A stretch of DNA of 60,000 bases, taken from Acanthaster planci (Eukaryota; Echinodermata; Asteroidea; Valvatida; Acanthasteridae). Both the position numbers and the translations under genes were made by a program. This document shows positions 11,644 through 23,300 of the stretch, in pieces; within the stretch, counting starts at the first letter, position 1, and each line of letters begins with the position of its first letter. The stretch lies in NCBI RefSeq assembly GCF_001949145.1, contig NW_019091362.1:2395790-2455789 (forward strand), read 5' to 3'. The notes below the pieces were generated by a model. The model saw only the letters and a list, made by a program, of their open reading frames with translations, did no database searches and had not been told where the DNA came from.

Positions 11644-13590
11644 ATATTCTCCTGAGTTTTTATTAAGGGCGTTTTTGCGTAAAATGACTTCAATTTTTTT
11701 TTTCCTGAGCAGTACCAGTGGGAGGCATTGAGATAAAACCTGACACTCGAGTAAGACATATTTCTAGCAAAAACCTAAATGACCGATTAGAAGCATAAGA
11801 AAAAAAAGCAAGAATGCAGCGCCGGCTTTGCCCCCTATGTATCGATTGCTTATCCATAATTCCGATTCCGGAATGGGCCTATAAAGTGGCGCGTCGCTTT
11901 TGTTCAAAATACGATGTACGCCTTTACTGTTAATGTACATCAGCGCTGTAACGTTTCGTGAGGGTGAGGTTTGAGACCCGGTCATCGACAGTCCAAGTTT
12001 TCGAGCCGATGCGTATACGGCTAAACAAAGAAAGTTGATAAACTTGTCTTTCTTTGTGTACATGTGACCACTGAAATCAAGGGTAGATCAAGAGGCAACT
12101 TTCGCGGGAGGGGAGACGGGAGGGAGAGCCAAAATAGAAACGAAGTTACCGGTATGTGATCTGTATGGACTTTCTCAGGCTCAATTGGGGAATTTTTAAA
12201 TGCTTTGTGAAGAAAAGGGATTATAGTCCCGAAAATTAATTTTGAAAATCCCTTGAGCGGGTAACCCCATTTCCCCCCTCCAATCTACCAGTCATTGAAA
12301 TCAAAGAAAAATAAAATTCCCCATGCGTGAAGGGACGCGGAAAGGATGCGTCAACTCTACTTTTTTAATGACATGCCTCAAAACTCTTGCGGACTATTGA
12401 CAATGGGACCTGACGGATCTGGGCCGTCCGTCAACAGCCGACAACCATACGATGCAAACTATGGGACAGAGAGACCTCCCCCGCCTTTGTGTTGGTCATT
12501 GTTATACTGATATCTCAGGAATTCTTTTCAGACATCTATGGGGGGGATGTGTTAAGTAACAATAGGCTGGAGTGTGTATAGGGATTGGACTTGTCGGGGG
12601 GGTACCCCTCTGTCCCATTCCGTGCCGCGGTAACCGACAACCGTGAACAAGTTGTCGATTTTGACCATTTACGAACAAACACCCCTTTAAGAATCAATGG
12701 CAATGATAAAGAGGGCGCTGTGCTACTTTGTAAGTGAGTTATCCGCACAGCATCCACAAGGTCAACTGAGGCAACAGTGCTGCATGGGTCTATTATTAGC
12801 ACACTTTCAGCTAGACTTTCCAGAAGGTTGTAGGGTGTAGTTTGTAGGGTTCATTTTAATGCCCTTTATCCATTTTCCCCAGTATGTTTCAATCCCTCCT
12901 TTAACCTGGTGGATTATCTTTGCTTTCATGGTTTCACCATCTCGTTTGGAAGTCTGTTGGAAAACAGGTCGTCTAGCTTGATGTCCAGATTTAGTGTCAA
13001 GTTATGAGACCATCAGGCAGCAACCATTAATAGACAGATTCATTAAGCCCTGTCCCATTATAGCACCTGCCAAAAGTGTCTCCTCACCAAAAATGGGGGG
13101 CCACTAGTTCCCCCCGCCACACACACACACTTCAGAAAAAGTTAACAAACTCACTAAATCTGACACTTAAATGTCGACCACATCCCCTTTTCTAATACCA
13201 AAATCAAACGATGTCTTGAACCAGTTTTACAGACAACAGAAGATCAGGTACATCAGAACTGGGCCTATCCATTGTCCTGATCCATCCAAGCATTTTAAAC
13301 CTAATCCTACCTTCACCTTTACAAGCTAGAGTGAAAGACATTCACAAGAAAGAGGGGAGAGTGGGGTAGTGATAGTTTTCTGCACACTGTTACCTCATCA
13401 CCAAATTATCCAGTAAATAAATGCATTAAATCATCTCATCGGAGCTCTTTGGATGACCAGAATCACAGTGAAACCCTCAGTGTCACAAGAAATGGCAATC
13501 AAACAACACAGCCAAAGCTTAAGAGCCACAACAAAGCTGAACAAAATTCACATAACAATCGGGAACACATAAACACCAACCACACCAGCA
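11644..13590. other. Intergenic DNA between DENND5 promoter and NAV 3' end
   Basis: Moderately GC-rich from about 11.8 to 12.8 kb, then AT-rich. It contains a CTCF-like word near 12.71 kb and a short CA run near 13.12 kb. Two minus-strand open frames (11764-12063, 12536-12802) lack recognisable protein sequence and are taken as chance. Confidence 0.5.
12708..12724 (+). promoter_or_regulatory. CTCF-like motif
   Basis: The sequence AAAGAGGGCGCTGTGCT carries the AGRGGGCGCT core of the bilaterian CTCF consensus. It sits in the DENND5-NAV intergenic region, where an insulator would make sense. Only the core matches; the flanking CCA half of the consensus is absent. Confidence 0.3.
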
Positions 13591-13618
13591 TTACAGAACA
13601 CTGGTAAAAATAAGAGTT

Positions 13619-13624
13619 TTTATT
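13619..13624 (-). terminator. Distal NAV polyadenylation signal candidate (AATAAA)
   Basis: AATAAA on the minus strand about 3.6 kb after the NAV stop. Cleavage would be expected roughly 10-30 bases to the left. Confidence 0.3.
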
Positions 13625-16600
13625 TCGTTCTTTGTCAGGATTCTAGTCCACAATTTGTCCGAGACATACTCATCAGACAATAATACACAAAAGTATACAG
13701 CTACACAAAATAGAAATCTGTTTGTGAAACAGCGTGACTGCATTGTATGGGGGACAAGAACTGACACTGCAAAAGTAATTAAGGATCACGTCCAACCAAA
13801 GCATGCTCATTAAGACTGGACAGTGAACACCCATGTCGCTGCCATATTAACTTAAACCTATTTCAAGGGAGGACATCAATGATAAAAATGGTTAGATGTC
13901 AATTATTAAATAGAAATACTTAAATATTCTCCACATTTTGTTCTAGTATTCAGTTTAAAAAACAGTTCATGTAGTTAACAGTGGTATTTTTATCTCTGTA
14001 ACTTACTGTGGTCTTTTTTTGTTACTGTTAAAATTACACTGATCAGGAATTTTTATAGAAAAATCTGATTTATCTTTTAAAAAATTGATTAAAAGTACAT
14101 GATTTATATCTGATTACTTATGATACAAATGATACAGAATTTATACACTTGTTTCTGACTTTGAAATTGGGCTTGATTGTAACTGAGTAGTATTCTTATA
14201 ATTGGGACACCGTTTATTTCAACAAATACACATTTACAGCAGCATTTGGACAAACAGGCATAGTGAATTGAAAGGAGAATAGCAACAAAATACTTCACAA
14301 TGTTCACTTGTAATCGATATCAACACTAAAGTCACAAGTCTGCGATTGGTAATGACAATTCTCAGAAACAGAACACACCATTAACATTTCTCTTCACAGC
14401 AGGACTGGGAAGAAAAGGTCAGACAGTTTGAAACCTCTTTCTTGGTTCAATTATAAGAAAGGTCAGTTTCCGACTCCTGGTGACATGTCAAAACACGCCA
14501 TCAAATACAGTAAATAATGCAAATCATGTCCGATATACCGACAAAGCTTAAGTACCACCAAAGAATTACTTTTTCACAAAACAATGACAGCTTTCAACCA
14601 AAGCTGTTTGACACTGAACACCACTGATAGAAAATGTATAATGTGTATTCTGCACTATGAATATGCATCTACCCTTCCTGAATGTGTCATTGAGTGTGTG
14701 TACAGTGATTGAGATTGAAAAATCTACAAGAAACAAAAGATTACACACAAGAGGTCTGCAAAAATACATACCAAATGCCATCACCACAAACCGATAAGCA
14801 TTAAATAGCTAGAACACAGCTCACTATGAAGTCCTAGTTAGCACATGTTGAAACTTGATTCCAAACAATTTCTATACAAATGTAAATCTTTTATAATCCT
14901 CCAATCCTAACAGCATCAACTGCTGAAGAAGCATACACATGTTAAAGTAAATTGCTGTACATAGCTAGTTAACTTATTTCATTACAACAGGCAAATGAAA
15001 CATCTGTACAATTTACAATTCTATGAGCAGGTGGTGACCGATAGTGACTGGTCATGTGATCACAGGAAGGGCCTGACCCCTGACCCAGTGAAACTAGCCT
15101 ACAAAGTGGTCAGACAGCAGGGATAAATTCATTCAGCCACTACCAGCTTTCGGATACCCCAAGGTCCCATGAGAACACACTCTTACTCTTTAAATGTCCT
15201 AAGCACATAACCAGAGCAAAAAATCACCATGGAAACTTGCCTTTTGGCCAGTTGCCTTTACATCTCCTTCTGACATTTTGTCCAAACTCTTCTGCTTTTG
15301 GTCGGACAAATACCAAAAGTGGTCAGAAAGTAGCCGGCATCCAATGTAACTTAACGCTCTGCCTGACCCGAGTGAGGTGACAAGATTGTGGAAAGGCAGC
15401 AAGAGCTGGTGGGCACATGATCAGCCCATTCCAAGTTCTCATTTTATGAACACAACGCTAACTGAAAAGGTCACAGGACTGTACTGCCTGCTGGCATGCA
15501 ATACACTAAGTATTTCAAGAAATGCAAGCACCTCTACACACCGCTGTAATAAATACACAACTGCTCACATTGCACATCCAATAACTGAAATCAGTCAGTT
15601 AAGAATAGAGAGTTAACACAATGGCAACACTGTAAAATACAAGCACATTGGCATAAATCTGATTGATCATATGTAAGCACTATGATAATGCTACCAAAAA
15701 AAATCATTTGGAATGGAAAAACAGGTGAATTTGAAAATGATGCTGGGACAAGCACTTGTAGTTACTCTTTAGTGTCATTTCAAGCTCATTCATCATTTAA
15801 TACATTGTTTTCATTCAAAAATGTACTTTTCCTCTGAGCTTTAAGGAACAAGGCTTTAATCGTCCTCAGTTTCAAAAGTGAGGAGTGTTGAACCGTTAAG
15901 AAAATGAAACTTGGAACCAAAGACAGGTAAGACCATGGTTTGAGAGATACCATTCCCAGCTGGGGGTTCTTTACGGGTTCTTGGAATTTAGCACTGTGAA
16001 AATTGAAGAGAGCCTTGTCTCGTTTAAGTCACTTGAAATTCCAATTAAACAACAAAAATTGGTTCAAAATTCTATTGAACCAAATATTAAACAGTCGTAC
16101 CTGCGTATATTTGTTTTCATTTCATTAAGAGAGTTAAACAAGAAGGCTTTTTCAGTGATAAATCTGAAATATTTTGCCCCACTAAGGACTTTTTTGCCAG
16201 AAATTAGTTGAAGAAAATGTTTTGTGGACAATCCTGCTTCACAAATTGGCAAGAGATAAAAAGTTACTATTTTTTCAATTCAAATTATCTACATTTATCT
16301 ACAAGACGCTTTTCATAGTTTGTACAATTATGGACATAAGTACATATTTACAGAAAAAAATTGTTTTAAAATGTGAAAAAATATCAAGCACAATTTTCAA
16401 ATACTTGCACATTGCATTCGATGGAGAGGGAAATATTACATTATCATTAAAATAGGTATCATCTACAACACGGCGTTTCAAAAAAACATTGATCATTTTA
16501 CAGCTTCTCTAAACACCCTACAAAAATTCAGGAAACATATTTCACAAAAAGCTGTACACAATTCTGAGAAAGAGAAATGAATTGTTTTCCAGATGGACAA

Positions 16601-17031
16601 AAAGCACTTTTCTAAAATCAGAGTTGGTCAAGCAGTGCATGAAATGAGTATGCATATACACAAACATTCTTAAACATACAGTGCACTGTTACAAAAATGC
16701 CATATTCTACCATCGAGGAGAAATCAAACTTTTTTTGGCCAAGATTTTCTTTTCAATGCAATTAGGATGATAAAGAAACACGGACTATGTATTACGATTT
16801 TAACAGCTGAATCCCTTTTTCTAAAATCTATTAATCATTCATAGACAAAAGCATGACACAAGCAAATTGATCCACATAAGATGAACAATAATATGCAAAG
16901 AAATATTCTGACAATTAATATAATGAAGCAGCTGCCTTGCTTGTAGAAGCTCCGCAGGTGTTTACGGATATTCATAAGTCAGCTTGTCTCTGATGAAAAC
17001 AATGTACATATCCATGACATAACCTGACACC

Positions 17032-17161
17032 ATGAATATTCTTCCTGCTTTATTTTCTCATCGGGGTTGTTTCCAATGTGTCTTGGTCTTATGAATATTC
17101 ATCCTGCTTTCTTTTGTTGAAGGGGGATTTCTCTCAGTATCTTGGTATTATGAATATTCAT
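17032..17161. repeat. About 60-bp tandem repeat carrying the palindrome ATGAATATTCAT
   Basis: Three copies of a unit containing ATGAATATTCATCCTGCTTT occur about 59-60 bases apart at 17032 (ending CTT instead of CAT), 17091 and 17150. The last two carry the exact 12-base palindrome. A partial copy (GGATATTCATAAG) is near 16967. The array starts 36 bases past the NAV stop codon, so it should be in every NAV mRNA. Confidence 0.8.
17049..17054 (-). terminator. Proximal NAV polyadenylation signal candidate (AATAAA)
   Basis: AATAAA on the minus strand about 145 bases after the NAV stop, lying between two copies of the ATGAATATTCAT repeat. Confidence 0.3.
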
Positions 17162-17196
17162 CCTGGTGACCAGTGAGATGATGTTATGGTTGCTAT

Positions 17197-17331
17197 TCAC
17201 ACAGCTATTTCCACAGTTTTCTGGATGTCCTCGGTGGACATGCCAACACTGTCGATGCTGTTAGTGTCGCTATCACAGCTCTGGGCACCAGACAAGTTGG
17301 CAGCTTCCTGGAGCCTCATCAGCATGTTGAA
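17197..17331 (-). CDS. NAV: NAV last coding exon
   Basis: Encodes FNMLMRLQEAANLSGAQSCD and then a divergent end finishing TVEIAV before TGA at 17199-17197. The RLQEAAN...SCDSD(T/S)NS part is the universal NAV tail; vertebrate proteins then end in SLESTL or similar, whereas this one ends EIAV. Acceptor TCTCATCAG, preceded by a pyrimidine tract. Confidence 0.96.
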   Translation of the reverse strand, partial: FNMLMRLQEAANLSGAQSCDSDTNSIDSVGMSTEDIQKTVEIAV

Positions 17332-20300
17332 CTGATGAGAGAAGAGGAAACAAGACAGGAAATTATCAACAAAATGACCTTTTAATAAGGCAAGGATAGT
17401 CAATGGATGGCAGCCAAACCATTCCGATGTAAAAACAAAAGAACTTTGACAAGATTGAATTGTACAAAAGTTCAGTGAGTCTTTTCGGACATTAGCTTTC
17501 ATTTTTCTTTTCCTGGATTCCTGGACAGAAGTGTTTCCAAATTACAATTTAGGATGCCACATTTGCTCAATTGTCAACAAATAATGTTCTGTTCTCTGGT
17601 AGCAAAACATTCACAAAAATGCTGTAAAAAAAACCAATTCTGCTTTTTGTTCAGTGACTACAGAAATGAAGTGCAGCTCAACAAGACACAGACTTTTACA
17701 TGCATTGTGAGTGCAAGTTGCTTTCTGCACTTGTAAAGCAACTCAGCAGCTTTTTTCTGCTTGTCAAATGCAGACAGCTAGAGGTGCATTGGTAAGTTGT
17801 CTTCTTTCCCATCCAATCATTTTTTTCTTCAAGCACACTACAACGCAAAAGCCAAAGCACGGTCTTAATTTAAAGTCTGCAGACTGAAACAAAAATGTCA
17901 CAAATACACAACAGAAATAAAAACATACTTCAATTAAATGCCAGTATCGCATTACTAATAACAAAAACTATGCTTTGTACTTGGAATGCGGTGTCTCTCA
18001 TACTAACGGAAAATTGATTTCATCTCAAAAACAACTTGGACTAGTACGAGTCATGATGTTCAACATTTGCAAGCAACAAACACTGATACAATTCAACACA
18101 TGCAAAAGGAAAGGTCCTGTGCATTGTATAGGTGATCGGCTCTATTGCCTTTGGAGCTGTTCCACTAGCAGCAAAATTGATTATGGTGTAGAATTGAATC
18201 ACTGGTGTTGAATCCAATGCTTTAGTGAATGGCCGATGTTTCTCTTTTATCTCCACTCCATATGGCTTGTACACAACAATGCTTTAAAATACCAAGGCAA
18301 CTGGGACTTTTATCTAAAGAAAAGGAACATATCAACATTTAGAAGTCTGCATTGTAAACAAGATTTAATAAACAGTTTCAAGGTTCCAGAAAAACATAGC
18401 CATCACTTCTCATTGGCAATTTCCAGAGACAGCAACCACAACAAGTCCAGTATCAAAATCACATTACAGAGAAAACCTATCCGAGCAACAAGCTTGCATA
18501 CTGAACTATGCAGCATCATCTCTGATGTCAACAGACTCCTTTAAATGTACTTAGCTTTGGGGTTTGAATTTTCTCAGTTATGTTATGGTTTTTGAAATCT
18601 CACATTTACAAAAAAAAAGAGCTGGAAAAACCAAACTGAATTGAGATAAATTGTTGCACCCAGCTTAATTCAACTGAACTGATCCGATCTGAATTGACAT
18701 ACAAAAGCCGACGGCGTCTGATGATAATCAAGTGACAAACCTAACTAATCTGAACAAACTCTACTGAGCTAAACCAACATTACACTCAGTGGAACTAAAT
18801 GAAATCACAATGAATCACAAGAACTAAACCACATAGACTCGGCCTGAAAAGCTACTTGCACAAATAATGTACTAATACACTGAACTGAGGGCACTCGTCC
18901 AATTGAGTGGAGGTGTTAACACGGTGAATGACAGCACAAAAAATAATACTGACAGAAAACACTGAAGATTTGTGGGTAAAAAAATCTACTAGCAGAAGCT
19001 ACCACAGTGAAAAGCCAGGTACACAAGCACATGCATGTACCATACAGAATTCACAAAAGTCACTTGGAACTAGTCTACAGTGGTTAATGGCAGGAACTGT
19101 CCATTTACACAATATGCAGTTCACTCATAAGAATGATGCAGAAACGTCACATCGATCATGTGCAGAATACATCCAGCCCATCTGTGCTAGAACCTACCTA
19201 CTAGGTTAAATGGTCGGGCTCGCGCAACTGCGCGGGCTGGAGTACCCAGAGGCCTCTTGTAAATGCATTAGCATGCTCAGCTGTCGGTTGCAGTGGAGAG
19301 AGGAAGGTCAAAGGTTAGAATGAGTGCAGTGTGTTGTTATTGTGATGGGTTAGTGTGCACTGTGGGCCATGATTCAGAAACCATTATGGAAGTGATTACA
19401 CAACAATGTTACTTGTGTGCAGGCTTGTTCGGCCATTGTGAATCCTTTGATATCGAACACTACAAGTTGACTATTCCAGCCACTGACTTCACGGTTGCCT
19501 ACAGAAAAGTTTTCCCATCGTCGGAATCCTTTGCTATCAATCTGACTAACACAAATTAAGTTCATCACAACCCAGTATGTCACCATTCATCCCATTTTAT
19601 ATGTCCCAAACTCAAATAACTGCAGCAGGTACATTTCCAATGCATTTGCCAGACTTTAACTGGACTGGTTATGAGGATGTCTCACAGAACTTAAGATGTA
19701 CATGTTTGAGTTGCAATTTCCTACATGTTCATTTGATAAAAACTGATAATTCAAATATGCCTGACGATGCTTTGTACCATTCACTCTCGACAGTTTGAAG
19801 ATTTTTCGGCTGGATTTTTAGTTTTATAAAATACACCATACACTATTTGCATTTCAAATACTCTTCTTCAATTCAGCATTGCTAGAAAGGCATAGTTACT
19901 TCAAGTGCAAACTCTCAAATAAAAAAGATAAACCTTGGTTACTCTGGTTAATAGGTGCAGATTCTTCAAACCGTATTGCAATACAACTTTTGTTAAGAAC
20001 TTACCAGGGGATCGCCTTCTGCATCGCTCTGGCCAGACTGTTGACCTTTCACCCCGGTGTGCATAGTGTAGCCATCAAACCCGACATCCTCAGGCCGCAG
20101 CCGTAGCAACGAGGGCCAGTCTTGGCTGCTGGTTGGTTGCCAGGGATAGCTGTCAATCACCCACTCAGCTGGGTCTTCCCATGATGCCTTGCGACCGTAG
20201 AGCTGTGCATGTCCAGAAACAAATGCACACAGTGTGACTAAATTGACATTGATAATCCAGAACATTAAGCAGAGAACACTCTAAAACATTTGCCATGCAA

Positions 20301-23300
20301 GCCTTCCAATCTAAACAGTTTGTAAGTTTCTCCGCATTACCAGGAAGTGCCTTTTCATGGACAAGGACTACTATTCCCCCAACCCTTACATCACCAAGAT
20401 TGGCAGGTATGGTAATCCTTTATTGCTTTATCACTGGTACCCCAAACCATGCAGACAACAAAAAAGACATAGGAGAAACCAACTCAGCTGGAAGAGGGAC
20501 AGTACAATTTCTGAGGTTTTTGTTTGTTTTTTTAAACCAGTAAGAATAAACTTTTCAGAGACAGAAAACCAATTACAAAGTGATGTCTCAGTCCTTCCTC
20601 TTCCTTTTTAAAAAAATTGACGGTATTTTAGTGTACACGTTAACCATTTCCACTGTAAATTCTGAGTACCCATTTCGAGGTTTAAGGTCTCTTTCAGGTG
20701 ATCCTGAGCTATATGGACATGCACTCAAACTACTCAAAAGGTATGTGGGATCTGCACCCTGTTTTAAAGTATGTGGAAGTGAAAGCTCTATCACTTTTTT
20801 TCCACTGGCAATCTACTTACCTGTAATCCTTCCCTGACAGCCTCCAGCAAATAGGGCACGATGGAGTAGTTCCAGAGGTCTGTGAACCAGACCTGGGAGC
20901 CAGCCAAGTCAACGGGACAGGACAGGAAGAGACGGGGCCCAATGGTGACGTCGGAGGAGCTGTGAGACTCCAGGAACTTGTTGAGGTGTTGCCAGACCTT
21001 AGGGATCCAGTCGATGATCTTGTTGAGGTCATTGTTGCGCACGTTCTCCCGGATCTCCTTCTCCACCAGCTTGCGGCGAAGGAACCGGCCCAGGAAACCT
21101 TTGACGGGCTCCATGTGGTTGGCGCACAGTACCCACCTGGAAATTCCCCCAGAACGAAAGAAGCTTGGTCTAAAAACTGTCCAGATTTAAGTTATTGGCC
21201 TGAGTCCTTCAAAACTGGGGAAAAAAGCCATCTGTGGGACTTGACCACACAACCACCTTCAATTTTTTGTATTATGGTTTTCTGAAATCAAAGCCTTTGA
21301 AATATATGGAGACTGGGAAGGATGTCTGAAGAAAATAAGGAAATTCCTTGAAGCACAAGGCTTTGCAAGGCCTTCTTTTAATTGTAATGGCATCAGTGGG
21401 AAGTTAACTGCAAGGAAGTCACCTGATCTGAGAAAGGTTGCATGCTACATTTTAGAACTAAAGTGACACTGAGCTAAAAGGTCTTCATCTCCTAATTCCA
21501 ACAATTGTTTTTGGCTCATTGATCTGAAGATGAAGATTTAACAGTTTTTGTTCTTTTACATTTTAAAGCCAACTCCTAAGTCAGATTTCTGCCATCTGCA
21601 GGTTCTGTTTCTGAAAGTAAGGATTTGGAATTGTTCCAACTTTACTTGATCACTCAGGAAAGCTTTGGAGCTACATGAGTTGCTAACTCAGAGAATTCAC
21701 TTTGGACTGGATCATTAAAAACCAAAAAGTTGCCAAGGCTGAAAATTTGGTTGTGGCTGCAGAAAACTGTATTCAAATAAAGATGGAAACTCTCTGCCTC
21801 CATTACCTGAAGTTGTGGTGAAGCTGCAGATTGGTGGAGGAACAGGTGGCCTGGTTCATGGTACCGATGATGAATGGACATTTATGATACTTGTAACTAA
21901 GGAAGCCGTTGAAGATGTCTCCAAGGGAACCGACGTGGTGGAGGTTGTCTAAGATGATGACAGAGGGAAGGTCCGCAGAACTGTGGAAGAAACAAAATAT
22001 CCAAGTTTCAATTTTTCTCTTCTTTACTTTTAGACACTGCGGTCTAATTATCAACTGTTTCCTTCTGGACGGTTGACAAACGGATGCATTGCCTTGTAGT
22101 TTGGACAAATGAAAATTTGAGAATGTTTTAACAATTACTTCAACACTTATGAAAGTTTACAAGGTACAACACTGAAATGAATCATAACCTTGCCTTTATA
22201 TCTATGTCGAAGAAAGAATCTGTAAGTCGCAAATAGAAATTTGAAATTGAGCAGAGTATAGGCAGACAGAGACTTAACTGGTTTGTGTATTTTCTCAAGA
22301 TAGATTTTACTGTATCTATGAACAGTGAAACTCACCCTGTCTCGCATTGGTCAGCCACATTTGTGAGGTACTGTTTCAGCTCTTTGCTAGATTTGTGGTC
22401 TACGTTGAAGATGGCTATGGTCGACTCAGAAGATTCCTTCCCGCTCCTGGACAAAGTGATTAAAACAAAGAGAGATACGACATAACATAAGGGAAGACCT
22501 GGCCTGACAGTGCCAACCTTTTGGCTGCCTGTGTTTGTAATTATTCCCATCAACTTTAACAGTCCTGAATATTGCAACAGTTGGAATATTCAGGACTGCT
22601 GGGCTGAATAAAGGCCACAAAAATCCTCCAAGCAAAGAGTTCAAAACTGGCTGGTTAAAAAGACCTGCAATGCTGGAACATTCCTTGGCATTTTGGATTG
22701 TTTGGGGCGAGAGGAGGAGAATTGGATGCAATTAAGTTTGGTTGGTCAAAATGGCATTTTAAAGAAATCAAAACAGTGGCCAAAACGTACACTTGCGGAA
22801 ACTGAAGAAAAAAATGTAAAAAATGAGTTAAATGCCAGGATTCTTTGGAAGAATATTGGATTTAAAATTCAGTTTGAGAACATCAAAGTGAAGTAATTTG
22901 CCATTTTGACATATGAAAGTGACTAAATGTTGCATTTCAAACTCAAACTTGGCAATACACAGCATTGGTTGATTCTGGCTTAACCTGAAAATTAGCATCG
23001 GAATTTTTTTTCCCGTGACAGGGTAGTTTCCAGCCCGGAAGCCTCACCTCTGAACAATGTGATCAGCTAGCCTCTGAGCTAGGAAAGTCTTCCCCGTTCC
23101 GCTAGGTCCACATAGGATAATCCTTCGGTGCTCAAGAAGCAAGGAGATGTACCTCTGTAGGATTGGCTTAGGGATGAGTGTTTCAAAGACCAGGCGATCA
23201 CAGCTATTCTGCTGTACGCCTGCAAATGAAAGGGATCGGAACTCAATCAGTTCAGGAAATCACCAATCGCAGTATTTATTATTGTTTCAGACTCAGAAAT

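Larger units (their letters stand above)
13600..17196 (-). other. Probable NAV 3' UTR
   Basis: Sequence downstream of the NAV stop codon at 17197-17199. It is strongly AT-rich and has no coding signal on either strand. AATAAA on the minus strand is seen at 17049-17054 (about 145 bases after the stop), 14213-14218 and 13619-13624, so short and long 3' UTRs of about 0.2, 3.0 and 3.6 kb are all possible. The extent is inference; only transcript ends would settle it. Confidence 0.4.

Noticed and set aside
11764-12063. 99-codon minus-strand frame between the genes
   Set aside because: No recognisable residues beyond chance, no splice or promoter context.
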